A stretch of 64,000 nt of DNA from Eumeta japonica. Lineage: Eukaryota > Arthropoda > Insecta > Lepidoptera > Psychidae. Of the stretch, positions 1 through 11,900 are shown piece after piece. A program made the position numbers and the translations under genes. Below the pieces are notes generated by a model. The model did no database searches. It was not told where the DNA came from and saw only the letters and a list, made by a program, of their open reading frames with translations. The DNA lies in contig BGZK01001025.1 in assembly GCA_005406025.1 (NCBI GenBank), forward strand, positions 62,001 through 126,000, in the 5' to 3' direction. Numbering within the stretch: the stretch's first letter is position 1; each line of letters starts with the position of its first letter.

Positions 1-678
1 TTTTTGAAATCAATCTTAAAAAAAATATATTTCTAGTAGAAAATGTGATGTTGACATCAAGACATAACAGTGGATGGATCCAACAAGTCTAGTCAATAAA
101 TATGCATAAATAATTTGGATATTTAGTTTTTTCTGTTAATGCTTTTGTGCAAAATTCTATAATTTCCAATATTTATTCTTTTTTCCTCGTATTATGTAGT
201 ATGTTAATATATATTTTCTACTAATAAGAGCGATACGTTTGGAATATGACTTCGAAACTGTTCATACAGCAAAGTATATAAGGAGGAGTAAAAATATTTT
301 GTCAGAAACCGATCTGACACTGTATGAAAAATATAATCCCAACAGTGTAACCAGGCCTCATGAGAGTTTGTGATAACCACGATGAAGATCCTACTGGACA
401 CTGAATCTACTGTAACATTATGCTATATGCTACAGTACATGCCTATTCAATCAACGAAATAGGAGGTCTAAAACAAAAAGTTTGTTGCTATAAGCCAGCA
501 TTTCACTCTATAGAAGATATTAGATGTGGGTAGATAAATTTTAAAGTGATAGCTACACTGAAATGTTCCAGAAATTATTTGTCAGGGTATGACACAACTA
601 TTGCCTTTTAGGGTTTATCGTTACCTTCTAGAGTTTATCGGTAGTGTTCCACTGTATGAAAGGATATTTATACATATA
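1..678. other. AT-rich intergenic DNA, no gene seen
   Basis: Only short frames without coding character are present. I see no clear repeat ends or RNA gene here. Confidence 0.6.
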
Positions 679-680
679 TA

Positions 681-1104
681 CAGTGAAATCTCAATAACTC
701 GAACCTCGTTAATTTGAAAAAAATTGCCATTCCCTTCCGATGAACCCCTAAATACGCGGTATCTCGAATTATTTAGACTTTGTAACTCGAATTTCAAAAA
801 GGAAACTCCGTACGTCGTAGTTGGTAAAATATAATGACTTCTTACTTGGAATTCCCCCAAAATAATAGCAATAAATTCCAAAATGAATGTTCGGGTTCGG
901 GGCTTCTAATCTATTGCTTTTGTCTTGTACAAGTGCAATGAATGAATACATTCATGAAACTTTCTAAGTAACACGGCTGTGAACGTTATGTTTGTTCCTT
1001 GTCGACACAGTCATAGGTATCTCGAAGTTCTTGTTAAGTCAAAAACTCTTTAACTCCAATTTTTTTGCATTTCCCTTCACATTCGAGTTATTGAGATTCC
1101 ACTG
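681..1104. mobile_element. pogo/Tigger-like MITE with TA duplication
   Basis: Inverted ends CAGTGAAATCTCAATAACTC (left) and the complement of CAGTGGAATCTCAATAACTC (right) are flanked by TA at 679-680 and 1105-1106. Such ends and a TA target fit non-autonomous pogo-type Tc1/mariner elements. No transposase remains in the 424 bp. Confidence 0.75.
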
Positions 1105-1106
1105 TA

Positions 1107-1960
1107 TATATCAGGTTGCTAAACTTCTACCACTATTTGACCAATCATCGGCAAATCTAAGTGTTTTTCCAACGGAAAAGGTTTTCAAGTAATCTATTTT
1201 AGCATCAGACTCCGACTTCGTCCGCTTTCTTGTAATACTGAACTGAACTATTATAGTTGACTAAAATTTCTTGAAAACTACAATATCTCCAAGTGATACA
1301 ATCTATATTATGATACTAGCCTTTACCTCGGCTTCGTACAAACCACAACCGTGACGTAGCGGTTGCAAAAAATGAAAACGAGACTGAGAAAAATCGAATT
1401 CCAGAACTGGGTCAAAATTTAGTGTTGGTGCGGAACCACAAACAAAGCGTTGGGGTTCTAAATCAGGGACATACGGGACACAACGAAGAACCCTATACAT
1501 GCGTCATTAAATACAGGCATAATTTTCTTAATGCCGAGAAATATATTTTTTTCTCTCCTGTAGCAAAAGGAATCGTACGTCATCAATAGATTGAATAACA
1601 AATTACAATACATATCTTTCAATTGCGCATTGACACTTATTTCTTTCAATATCGCGTCTTTAGCTACGACACAATTAGATCTTACAACTATAGTGATGTG
1701 TGCAGGAGTCAAATGACGTGTTTCATTTGTAAACCGGTTGTAACCGGTGACGAACAATGCAGGGAATTGACTACTAACTCGCTATATCGTTAGATCTGCC
1801 GCGCTAGCGATAATGGCGGTAAGTGCGTGTTGCATTTGTTCCGTTTTCCTATTTTTTTTTTTTTTCTTTGACAAGGTCGGATTATGTGGGATTTTTACCC
1901 ACTAAAAAACACTCCCTTATGGGATGATTGTTGTTAAAAGCTATTTGTTTTTAAGGGCCT
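1107..1960. other. Intergenic DNA, nothing identified
   Basis: AT-rich sequence with a long T run near 1852-1865. No coding signal or recognisable repeat boundary was seen. Confidence 0.5.
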
Positions 1961-2306
1961 GAGAAGCTCACGTTATTGCGAAAAATAAATTAAGCACTCG
2001 GGGTGCTATATGCTAGGTTTTGGGAGTTCGCGTCGCGTTGGGTGTGGTATAGTGATTTTTAACCGAGCATACCGACTCGGCATGAAATGAAAATTGGATA
2101 AGCGACCGTGCCGCGTTCGGCGTAGCTAGGTTGGACAAAGAATGATATCTGGGAACGCGGGTATTTCAATCAACGGATGAGAGTTGTTTCCGTTTCTGGG
2201 AGTGCGGGGGAACCCGGTGATGGCAATGAGGCCCACGCTATGGCCGCAAGAGCAGATCCAGCCTTCGAGCCAGGGGGTCACACACGAGGTTGTTAAGCTC
2301 AATATG

Positions 2307-2354
2307 TTGTAATCAAATTAGCGCTAGTCAGGACTGGCTCTAAATTGATTACAA
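2307..2354. repeat. Near-perfect 48-bp hairpin
   Basis: Arms TTGTAATCAAATTAG and CTAAATTGATTACAA pair with one mismatch, and the inner part (agcgctagtc / gactggctct) pairs 8 of 10, leaving a two-base loop. The role is unknown. Confidence 0.55.
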
Positions 2355-2486
2355 TAAGACATTAAGACCCAGCCTAAGGGGGTAATGAACTCCATGACCA
2401 TACCCTAGATTCGCCACTGTGACCGAAAGGCCAGTGTGTTTCTTGAAAAGGCGGGGGTTTCCCGTGTATTAGCCTTGAGGCTAGGC

Positions 2487-2628
2487 AGGGCCCGATCTAA
2501 GGGTGGCAAGCCGGGCATTTGCCCAGAGCGGCAAAAAATGAGGGGCGGCAAAATTTAGTTATTCCTATCTTCCTTTCCGTATCTCAAATTATCTTTGCCC
2601 GGAGCGGCTAAATAGTTAGATCGGGCCG
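2487..2628. mobile_element. 142-bp MITE with 11-bp target duplication
   Basis: Ends GGGCCCGATCTAA and TTAGATCGGGCC are inverted. TGAGGCTAGGC occurs directly before (2476-2486) and directly after (2629-2639). An 11-bp duplication is closer to Mutator-like (8-11 bp) than to hAT (8 bp) or piggyBac (TTAA) elements. The interior is GC-rich and non-coding. Confidence 0.7.
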
Positions 2629-2989
2629 TGAGGCTAGGCGTGAATAGAATCGCAGTGCTATCCCTGGTGTTGGCCAATCTTGTTGTGTAGTTTGCAGGCC
2701 AGCGCGTCGTTTGGTCTTGCAGAACAATGTGGTAGTGAAGTACTACTCTGCACACACAGACACACATACACTCCATCACAAATATAACTAACTGTATTCA
2801 CTCGCGCGACCCACGGTTTCGTGTGATTGGCGCTCAAAGTTTTCAAATTTTCTGACTTGTTTCATTAACTTGTTTAAATTTTGATTTTACAGATGTGTAG
2901 CCTAAGAAAAGTATTGTTATATTGTGTAGTCATTAAATATTAGAATGCTTTAAAATCATAAAAGCTGTTTTATACCTAGTATGAGTTTA

Positions 2990-3480
2990 GTAACTTTAAC
3001 ATGGTTTGCTTAATATAAACCGCAATAAGTATGAATTTCTTTATTTATCGTAAACAGCAACGTAATACAACAGCGACATGTGTAGTTACTGTTGTTGTAT
3101 TAATTAATTAATTCTGAAATTTAACCTTAAATATGTGCTGTCGCTGTTGAAATGCTAAGCAATTAATGCTAATACAAAAAAGAAAACCAGCTTATTATAA
3201 CCGCAATATGTGATAATTACCGTTGATGCGCCAAGTAAACAACGCCTATACGAAATTAGACTTTGCTTATTGTAACCGCAGTGTGTGCCTAGTTACTGCT
3301 AATATCATTAGCAGAAATAAGATATGAATGATGAGCCGCACTTGGAAACTCGCTGTAAGTATAGTTACTGTTATGCTCACCCTATAATAAAATTAATTTA
3401 CCGCTGTGGCTCTTAATGATAATTATAGTAAATTTTAAAATGGCAGGATGCGCTAATTTCCAGTCTGCTTAACACAATTT
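2990..3480. repeat. Degenerate short direct repeats
   Basis: The motif taaccgcaataTGTG...AGTTACTG recurs about every 100 bp (near 3020, 3200, 3275, 3355). It looks like an old tandem array. No gene is present in this stretch. Confidence 0.4.
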
Positions 3481-3596
3481 GGACAAAAGTGATACTCATT
3501 ACTGTTATCCCACATACGAAAGAAATTATAAACATAAGAACCTAACTTAGTTGAAATAAATTTCAGAAGTTGTTATGAAATAAAAATTATATGCGT

Positions 3597-5217
3597 CCGG
3601 GGGCCTTATTAAGTAAAAGTAGAAATCGATTGCGATACCGGAATCGATTTGCGAGTCGTAATTGTTGGGTATAAAAAAATGTTATTCTTATACGTATTTT
3701 TGAGCGACTTCAAAGCGTTAAATCAAATTAAAACTTTGCATACTTATCGAGGACAGATGACTATACAATAATACGGTATAATTGGACTGATCTGATGATG
3801 GAGCCAGAAGGTAGGCACAGGAACTCTATAACGGAATAACATATCCTAGTAGCGTTTGTGCTTGTTAGAGTTGTCTTGTGATGTACTCTCACCATTAGTC
3901 ATTTTCAGTGTCTGATGATGGAGCCCGACGGTTGGCACCGGAATTAGCATATCATAACGGAACAATGTATCCTAACCGTATTTGGGTTTGTTGGAATTGC
4001 CCCGAAATGTATTTTGACCACGATTGAATTTCACGGTCTGATGATGGAGCTTCCAAACTTCCAGCTCCGTTATCAGACCCTGAAAGCCAATCATGGTCAA
4101 AGTGTATTCCATGACAATATCAACAAGTCCAAACACGGTTAGGCTGCGTGGGAGTACTAGCGTCCAACTTCCGGTTCTATCATCAGACCCTGGAAACCAA
4201 TCACGGTTAAAATGCATTCTAAGACAATTCCAATAACCGCGAACACCGCTCGGATACGTTGATCTATTATAGAGTACATACCCACGTTGTTTCATTTTGA
4301 AGTTCCTGTGTTTACCTTCTGACTCCGTCATCAGACCCTGAAAGACAATTATGGCTAAAGCGCACTTAAAAAAAAATTCCATTAAGCCCCAATAAGGCTG
4401 GGCTACGTTGTTCTATTATGGAGTGCTAGTGCTTACCTTCCAGCTCCATCATCAGACCCTGAAAATCACTCATGGTTGAAGTGCATTCCAAGACAATTCC
4501 AACAACCGCGAACACGGCTCAGATACGTTGTTCTATTATAGAGTACTAGTGCCTACTTTCCGGCTGCATCATCAGACCTTGAAAATCGTTCATGGTCAAA
4601 GTACATCTCAAGACAATTTCTACAAGACTAAATACGGCTAGGATACGTTGTTCCATTATGGAGTTCCTGTGTTTACCTTTTGGCTCCATCATCAGACCCT
4701 GAAAATCACTCATGGTGAGAGTACATCTCAAGACAACTGTGACAAGCTCAAACACGACTAGGATATGTTATTCCATTACGGAATTCCTGTACCTATCTTC
4801 TGGCTCCATCATCAGATCAGTCCAATTATACTATATCATTGAAATGTCATAGGTCCTCAATAAATGTGCAAAGATTTTATTTAATCTAACGACTTACATA
4901 AAAAAAATAATTATTCACTTTATACGAAATACGAACGACGGAAAATCGATTGTAAATCGCTTGATAATCGCTATAGACCAGTTCTCGCTTTGTCAACGTA
5001 ATTTTGGAGTAAATGCGAAATGGCGATCCCTAAAGGTTTTTGAATTCAAATACGCGATTAAATTCCCTATTGATAATTTAGTGATTTAATTGTAGAGGCA
5101 ACACTGTTGATATAAAGACAATTAGCATTTCGAAATATCAACTTGGGAATTACTAAAATAATTTTAAAATCATGCGAAATCAGAAATCGATTTCTTTTAG
5201 ATAATAAGGCCCCAGGA
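3597..5217. mobile_element. Foldback-like element with inverted internal arrays
   Basis: Both ends share GTCC(G/T)GGGGCCTTATTA in inverted orientation. Inside each end the sequences stay related, including tataattggactgatctgatgatggagcc on the left and its complement near 4805-4840. Between them, roughly 120-bp units bearing tctgatgatggagc run forward on the left (about 3790-4050) and in reverse on the right (about 4055-4830). The only open frames come from the repeat units and are not genes. No clean target duplication was found. Confidence 0.65.
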
Positions 5218-6380
5218 CTTATTAGGCCGATTGATTTTATAATTTGTATTATGTGCGTAAAAACCGTTTCAATAGAACTCTTGCTCTGGTAATTCCGGAA
5301 CCGATAATGTTACAAAATCGAAATAAACGGTTGTTTTCGACGAGGATTGAAGGAAACTGTATATTTTTGAAACCTATTTTCACCGGAGGTTGTCCGGTTT
5401 TTCCGTATCAACTCCCTAAAACATTCGAATATAAAAAACGTGTCTAGTTCACATCACTAGTAGAACTTTATATAATTCATTGTCATTCTATTACTTGGAG
5501 AATCTTTTAGATTCGAACCAGATAGCTATATCTGCATCAATGCAAGCAAAAGCAAAATTGATAAAACTTTTTATTTCACAAATGACTAATGTTAAAAAAA
5601 AACAATTTCTTTCTTTCCCGCATAAAGCATGCGTTCAAAAGTTGGCAGCATTCCCTAACAACAATCATGAACTAAGAAAGCATGTTGAAGTGATAAGGTT
5701 GAAGTTTGAACCTTTTGGCAATAAATGAAAGACGTACTATGATCTATTTGACAGTGAAAGAAAAAAAATGAATATTAATGTAATCCGCCGCACATGATTA
5801 ATGACGGTTGCTATGACAAAGATGAGGATGGCGTACAAAGCCCTTTAGTACTTAATGTATGAATAAAAATATTAAGGTTATAACTTATTTTTAATGAAGT
5901 TTTCAATTTTTAATGGTCATTTTGTTTTCAGACACAGATGAATCCAAAAATCCCAAAATCGCTCTTGCTGTTCTCGAGTTATAAATGGTGTAACTAACAC
6001 AACTTTCTTTTATTTATATAGATTTGAATTGTTTGTAAAAAATTTGGAAAAATGACAGATAGATAATTATGATGAATAAATATTTCTTTTAATTTTATGC
6101 AATTTTTTTTATGAGAAATCTTTACCCTTCCTAAGGGCCCCCAAACAATTTTTTATACGGGGCTCCGCCAAGGTATGCTACGCTTCTGATTCGAACCCAA
6201 CAACAATATTAATATTTCAAAGTCAGCCCTCTAGTTTCTCACGCGTCAAAATCACGACAAAGCAACCCTTTGTTTACTCGCGTTCAAATATTCAACCGGG
6301 TACAGTCCGACGAATAAACGAATTTAAAATTTCTTTGAAATTAACACGTATAGAATTGAAAATTCCATTTTGAAAGACAA
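5218..6380. other. Intergenic DNA, repeat debris
   Basis: AT-rich sequence with an 82-codon open stretch (5480-5728) of no recognisable family and a GC-rich repeat fragment near 6125-6190. No supported gene. Confidence 0.4.
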
Positions 6381-6383
6381 CCA

Positions 6384-6406
6384 CATATGTCTACTATAGA
6401 CATATG
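6384..6406. repeat. Perfect short palindrome
   Basis: CATATGTCTA and TAGACATATG are separated by three bases. It is a small perfect hairpin of unknown role. Confidence 0.5.
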
Positions 6407-6419
6407 CTGATATGAGAGG

Positions 6420-6570
6420 TGGAGGGTCAGAGTTCGTCATGATGATGACCAGAAGGTGACGGATTCGTTCCCGATCACGGGCCTGTAAACCAATAAGTTT
6501 TTAATTTAAGCCAAACCATTCTATTCGTTCCTCGGGGAATGCGTTAAGCTGGATGTGGTCATTGCTTTGA
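6420..6570 (+). repeat. SINE-like repeat, copy A (tRNA-type box B)
   Basis: The stretch ccagaaggtgacggattcgttcccgatc resembles a tRNA box B. The following 80 bp (ttttaatttaagccaaacc...attcgttcc) parallels the copy at 17345-17570. The family is inferred from comparing these two copies only. Confidence 0.45.
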
Positions 6571-6899
6571 TGACGATGTCGTCAAGCTCAGACTTGGGAG
6601 ATTCCAGTTTGACGACAATCGTTTTCGGGAGCCCGTGAACAAACTTTCCTGAAGAGATGAGTCTCGCCTATCCTACATCGAATGCTGAGGACTCTATATA
6701 GAATCGGTTATTGGGCGCTGAAAATTTCGACCTTTAGTAATCTAGCTCTGAATCTTTCTTGGCGAATTCTTCCTGATTCTTGGTTCTGAACCGTTTATGG
6801 TCACCTTTAATATATCATGAATGAAAACAAAACAAGCTTTCACGAAGAAGCTTGTTTGTTCTTCTAATTATTCTTCTCCATTGCCGTTTGGTTTAGAGA

Positions 6900-7550
6900 A
6901 CAATTGGTCGTCAAATAAAAATCAAATAAAAAATAGCTTTGTTTTGAAGCCGATAGAAATTACACTTAAAATACTTATACATTAAATACATTACAAAAAT
7001 ACATTAAAGAATTGTTTTCAACATTAAAATTACCACCCTAAATTATTTCCATTCTAAATGCTGATTCACCTTGAGAAGAATGGGCAAGAAACTCAAGGGT
7101 CACTCTTTTCTACTCATCGATACAAATTATTGAGTAATTAATAATTTAATACATAACCTGATAACCGAGCAGTTCAATCCCATGGGTTTTTTTTATTTAA
7201 ATATTCAGACACGGTATAATAGCCCTTACCATTGTGTAACTTCTGTTTAAAGAATAGTTTAAGTTTATAAAATAGCAGGTTCTGAACTTCAGCTGGTTTC
7301 TTTCCTATTATAAAAGCGCACACATTTCCCCTTAAATGATTTTGATTAGACGAGTTTTGTGAGCAGCAAGATCGTTCTTTTCATGCAAGATTGTCGCATT
7401 TCTCAGGTATGTATTCCTCTCCGTAGTCGTTTAGTTTCGAACTCAACTCGTCACGATTCTCTGATAAATAAATTTCCAGTTAGAAAATGTGCCTGTTTTG
7501 TCTGTATTTTTCCCCAATTTGTAGGAAATAATGGTGAGTCCTGAAATTAA
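6900..7550. repeat. Retroelement-tail-like fragment and AT-rich DNA
   Basis: The part near 7068-7125 (gagaagaatgggcaagaaactcaagg...cactcttttct) is also found near 41285-41340 (gagaatgggcaaggaagttaaggg...cccttttct). The two are diverged copies of one dispersed repeat end. The remainder shows nothing. Confidence 0.4.
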
Positions 7551-7552
7551 TT

Positions 7553-7783
7553 TCATTGCGCGCTCCATTCAAAAGCCTTCTCTTCAAAAGCCTGATTTGC
7601 GTCACCGATCTTCTTAATTACTTCGACCTTAATATGACAAAATTGCCTTGTCACGACTGCGTCGAGAGACCACATCTCGATAACCAGCAAAGCGGTAGTG
7701 TCGGCCTGCGTGGGCGCACCCCGTCCCTCGAGTTTGCATTGACGGGTGATGTGAGTTTTAATCGCCTGCACCGCTGTGGTCAT
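7553..7783 (-). other. Unassigned GC-rich open frame
   Basis: Seventy-six codons on the minus strand start MTTAVQAIKTHITRQCKLEG and end DANQAFEEKAFEWSAQ. The base composition is more exon-like than its surroundings. The plus strand is open over the same stretch too, so this may be chance or a fragment of a dead element. I do not recognise the family. Confidence 0.25.
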
Positions 7784-7799
7784 CGGTCACGGTGATTTA

Positions 7800-8845
7800 T
7801 ATTTTAAAAGCCTTTAAAATGAACCTGCAAATCAATAATGTCTATTATATCTACGAAACTATTTACCCATTATTTACTTACACAAGTAAAATTGTAAATC
7901 TTGTGCAGACCGAATCGGTGGCATATTAAAAAAAGGGCCAAATTTTAAGCATCTGAAACCGACGAGCATGTATGAAAATATCGTAATTTGTGGAAATATG
8001 CAGTCCCTGCCTACCCTTCTAGGAAATAAGCATGAGTTTATAAGGAAATGAAAAATAGAATGGTAACCTTTCTCGTACACTCCACAAATTATGTCCTCGA
8101 TGAAAATTATCTTCCCGCAAACATAACATGTTAGTACCGAATCCATTTTGTCATATATACATTCGGTGCGTCTGTATATCTACGGGTGCCTCGACGAACT
8201 CACATTTTTATGATATACTCACCCACGCCCTCTAGCTGGAAAATATAACACAGGCCCGTCAACATTATACAAAACTTTAATTCATTAACTACGTGGACTT
8301 AAATAGTTATAATTAACTGAGCAGAAAAACGCATACAGCTTATGAGTATTGCTCTATGCGAATGGAACCAATCTTCGAACAATTATTGCAAACATAAATT
8401 GGAAATGTTTCAATATGTATAATAAACTTGTAAAAAAAATTAGTAATTTCCAATTCACGTAGAAGATATTTCGGTGAGTGTACCCAGAATTATGCGACGT
8501 AACAGATAATGATACGTCACTTCTAGAATGTGGCGCACCCACGAAATAATTTATTGAACGCAAGGAAATAAAGATGCTTCGACGAGAAGGTAGTTTGAAA
8601 AAGCGTTTTCATAAGCGACAAGTGCACGGCAGCGTTCGAAAAGGGGGCAAGTTTTCATTCGAAATCATCGAGGGAATTGTCGAGGCTATGGATGCCGTTG
8701 GGCTGTTTTGAAATGATCGACAAATTGAGAACGATTTTTTATATATTTTTAGCTTTGTTAATACCGTTTCTTCTGCAAGAATACATTGCCGCTATATTGA
8801 TCAGGTCGATAAAAGGAAGAACTTGTAATACATAAAAGAGTAAAG
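7800..8845 (+). promoter_or_regulatory. Ir8a upstream region (promoter expected here)
   Basis: No other gene lies between the unassigned frame and the Ir8a start codon. A GC-richer patch at 8570-8710 is the most likely site for the start of transcription, but I cannot point to a TATA box or initiator with confidence. The leader directly before the ATG is A-rich (gagtaaagATGG). Confidence 0.3.
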
Positions 8846-8924
8846 ATGGGCTTATTTCTACTATTTTTGAATTTGACATTTTTTTATATAGGATATGTGG
8901 GCGCAGAAATGAGTTTGAGGTTTG
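8846..8924 (+). CDS. Ir8a: Ir8a exon 1 (start codon, signal peptide)
   Basis: The ATG is followed by a hydrophobic stretch (MGLFLLFLNLTFFYIGYVGA) typical of a secretion signal. The exon ends with a strong gtgagt donor in phase 1. The leftover G joins TT of exon 2, giving ...MSLRF-VFILEAQ. This start was chosen because it supplies the expected signal peptide and the right splice phase. Confidence 0.82.
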
Positions 8925-11900
8925 GTGAGTACCTAACTTTTTTTTTCAATAAAGATTTTTTAATAAATCTTTTTTAATAAAACCAAATTTTATATAAAAC
9001 TTACGTCCAACAACCGACAAATTTTAACTTCTCATTTAATATTAATCCTTTTATTAATTTTTATGTTCTTGATCGGATTAATATTACGTGACTATTTTTC
9101 ATTAATTAGTTCAAGACATATCTTAAAAACCAAAGGAAGGATATTGATGGTTTTAATGGCTATTTAAACTCTTGCTAAAAATAAAATATTTATTATTTTA
9201 AAAAATACATTGGATTATTTAAAATGGGAATCTGTCAAAGTATTATTAAAAATATTAATAAATAAACAAATATCTTCGAACACACACACATATACAGTAC
9301 TATCTCTGATCCCAAACTTAGCAACCAGATTTGTACTATAGGTGTAAGATAGTCGATAGACTATATACATACCTAGTTCTTTTTTTGTACTTTCATACAC
9401 ACAATACAGAGAAAAGCCCAGATCCAATGCTTTTAAGTATAAAAGCTTTTAAGTATAGTAAGTATTGATTTCAGTACTAGTACGAAGTGTTGAAATCACA
9501 ATACTTTCATACATAAAATAACCCGCAAATTTTAACGGGTTACATAGTAATTTGGCTACAACAAAAAAATTATAATAATACAGACACTACTGTACAATAC
9601 TATGAATAACAGTTGCCGCTGTTGCTTTTCGTCCAGTGAGTGATAGTTCCAATAGTCCTATTACCCCTCCATGACTCTATTCCATCTGCATCAGCCTATT
9701 CTCTTTTCTCCTCCCCGTCATGTATCGTATTCTTAACCAAGAAGCCGGCAACGTATTGGTGACTCCTCTGGTATTGCAAGTGTCCATTACCACCTTACTG
9801 ACGGCTCGCAAGTTCGTCTACCACTCGAAAACGCTTTGGAAAAAATCGGCCAATAGCGTGTCGGATAACCGCACAGAGTGTTCCGTACTACGTACTACAC
9901 AAAACGATGTTATATACTTAAAATAAATTATTTTCGATTTTTAATTTGCAAGTTCTTAGTACGAGCCCCACTCGTATTTATTCGATTTTTGTCTATTGTT
10001 TTCCTTAAGTTTGCACTATGGTAACATAAAGTTTGACGCTTGTATGTGTTACTGTTTTTACGATAGAGCAAAAATAATAAAATCAAAAATAATACGCATA
10101 AATGCGCACACTTATTTAATAAATGTCATTTTCCTCTTGTCAAACGAAGCAAACTGACACAAAAGGAAATAAGTAAACAAAAGGAAGTAAATAAGAAGCC
10201 TAAATTATAGGTATTCCTGTAATTTATAAGTAAATAACTACTTTCACTATTTTTTTTATTTTAGGCGCCATACTTTCAGACTATAAGGGGCGGAATGGTC
10301 AATTTTTTTTTATTTCTTAGATAATTTTAAAACTATCCTCTATAAACTTATAAAAAATATAGTTTTGAGACCTACACAATAAGCGCTTTCATTTGATACA
10401 TCACATGGTACAGTGTGCAAAATTTTTTATTCTAGTTTTCTAATTTACCTACCGCCAATAGTGATCCTCATATTAAAAAATAATTTATTTATGTTATACG
10501 TGCTTGCGTCACAGACATATACTTTAAGTGTACCAAATTTCAACTTAATCGGTCCAGCAGATTCAGAGTAAATTGGCCGTGACCGAAGGACAGACATACG
10601 GATGACACGAGTGATCCTATAAAGGTTCCGCTTTTTTCATTTCGAGGTATGAAACCCTAAACACAGATATTTTGGCTTTGTATAATATTATATTTAGTTT
10701 CAAGAACTATAGACAGTTTTAACCTTACATCGCTCGCTGGATACACTTTTAAACGAACCTATTCCGAAAACTTACTTTTTAATACACTGCGCCACAAACG
10801 GTTAACAAAAATCATAGATAATATTACTATTGTTTTTGCATACTTATTTTATACATCGCGAGTCCTTTTTAGAAGATTTCATAAAAATCGAACTATTGTA
10901 TTTATCCTTATAACGCAACTTTTGAAAAACATTGCTGTTTTCCGACTTAACTCGACGAACTGAGTCAGAAAATAAATATGGTTCAAAAGTTTATGTATTT
11001 ATTTATGTATATTTACGCAGTGGCGGCGCTACACCACTCGTGGACGTCGGCGACATCAGGTTTGCGAGGCCTCTTTTTAATAACTTGTAGGCAAAACTTT
11101 TTTGTTTGCGAGGCCCCTTCAGGCGCGAGGCCGTCGGCGGTCGCCGACGCCTAGCGCCGCCACTGTAATTACGTTATAATGCGGGGGTTGTCAGCACGAC
11201 AGCGGCTACAATTCTTTAGAAATCTTAATGAAACTCAACATACATATTTTATAGACGATCACAAAAGTCGAGTCCAAATTTGAGCCAAACCGATAAACTA
11301 GTTTAGAAATTACAGCATTTCAAAATTTTGAAATTCCGCAAATTACATCTTTCATATGAATTACATATAAAAATAAAATGGAATCTATTTCCATTTAGGG
11401 TGCCGAATGGCCTATTTTAGAAGTGACGATACAGTGTTTTATTTGCCTAATTACTTGAAATAGTTTTAAGCTGATTAAATTCTAGTCTGTTAAATAACAA
11501 ATACTAAAACGTTTAGTATTTTTATATACATAGCTATAAAATAAAAATACACCTAGACGTGATGGGGCCGTATTGCTACACAAGCGAAAGAAATTAATAT
11601 GATTATCGCAATCCGTTCAGCGAATTGCGTAATTTGCGCATATTTAGAATTAATTTATGATGATCTGTCGCTGTCGGTCGAGCGATCAGCACAACACAGA
11701 AGCGGAAAGTGCCGGGTTCTAATTTTGATCACGGTCAAATTGGCTAACAGGTCTTTAAGTAAAATTGAACCACTCTGTTTGTAACCTGAAAAGCACGTCT
11801 CGAACTTTACTATTGTATCAGCGACGTCGGCTGTTCACAGCCCCAACCTACGCTCAGCCAACTTGGATAACTTAGAGTCCGAACACTTCAACTTGACACA

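Larger units (their letters stand above)
1961..2872. repeat. GC-richer repeat-derived block
   Basis: Base composition changes sharply from the AT-rich flanks. The block reads like the untranslated part of a retroelement but has no coding frame. It is split by the 142-bp element at 2487-2628 and carries a CA-rich microsatellite near 2747-2775. The class is not determined. Confidence 0.4.

Noticed and set aside
3972..4755. Minus-strand open frames of 136 and 69 codons
   Set aside because: Both are read-throughs of the foldback repeat units, with the same peptide pieces recurring.
5480..5728. 82-codon + strand frame
   Set aside because: No ATG in good context, lysine-rich with no family match. 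It lies just outside the foldback element.
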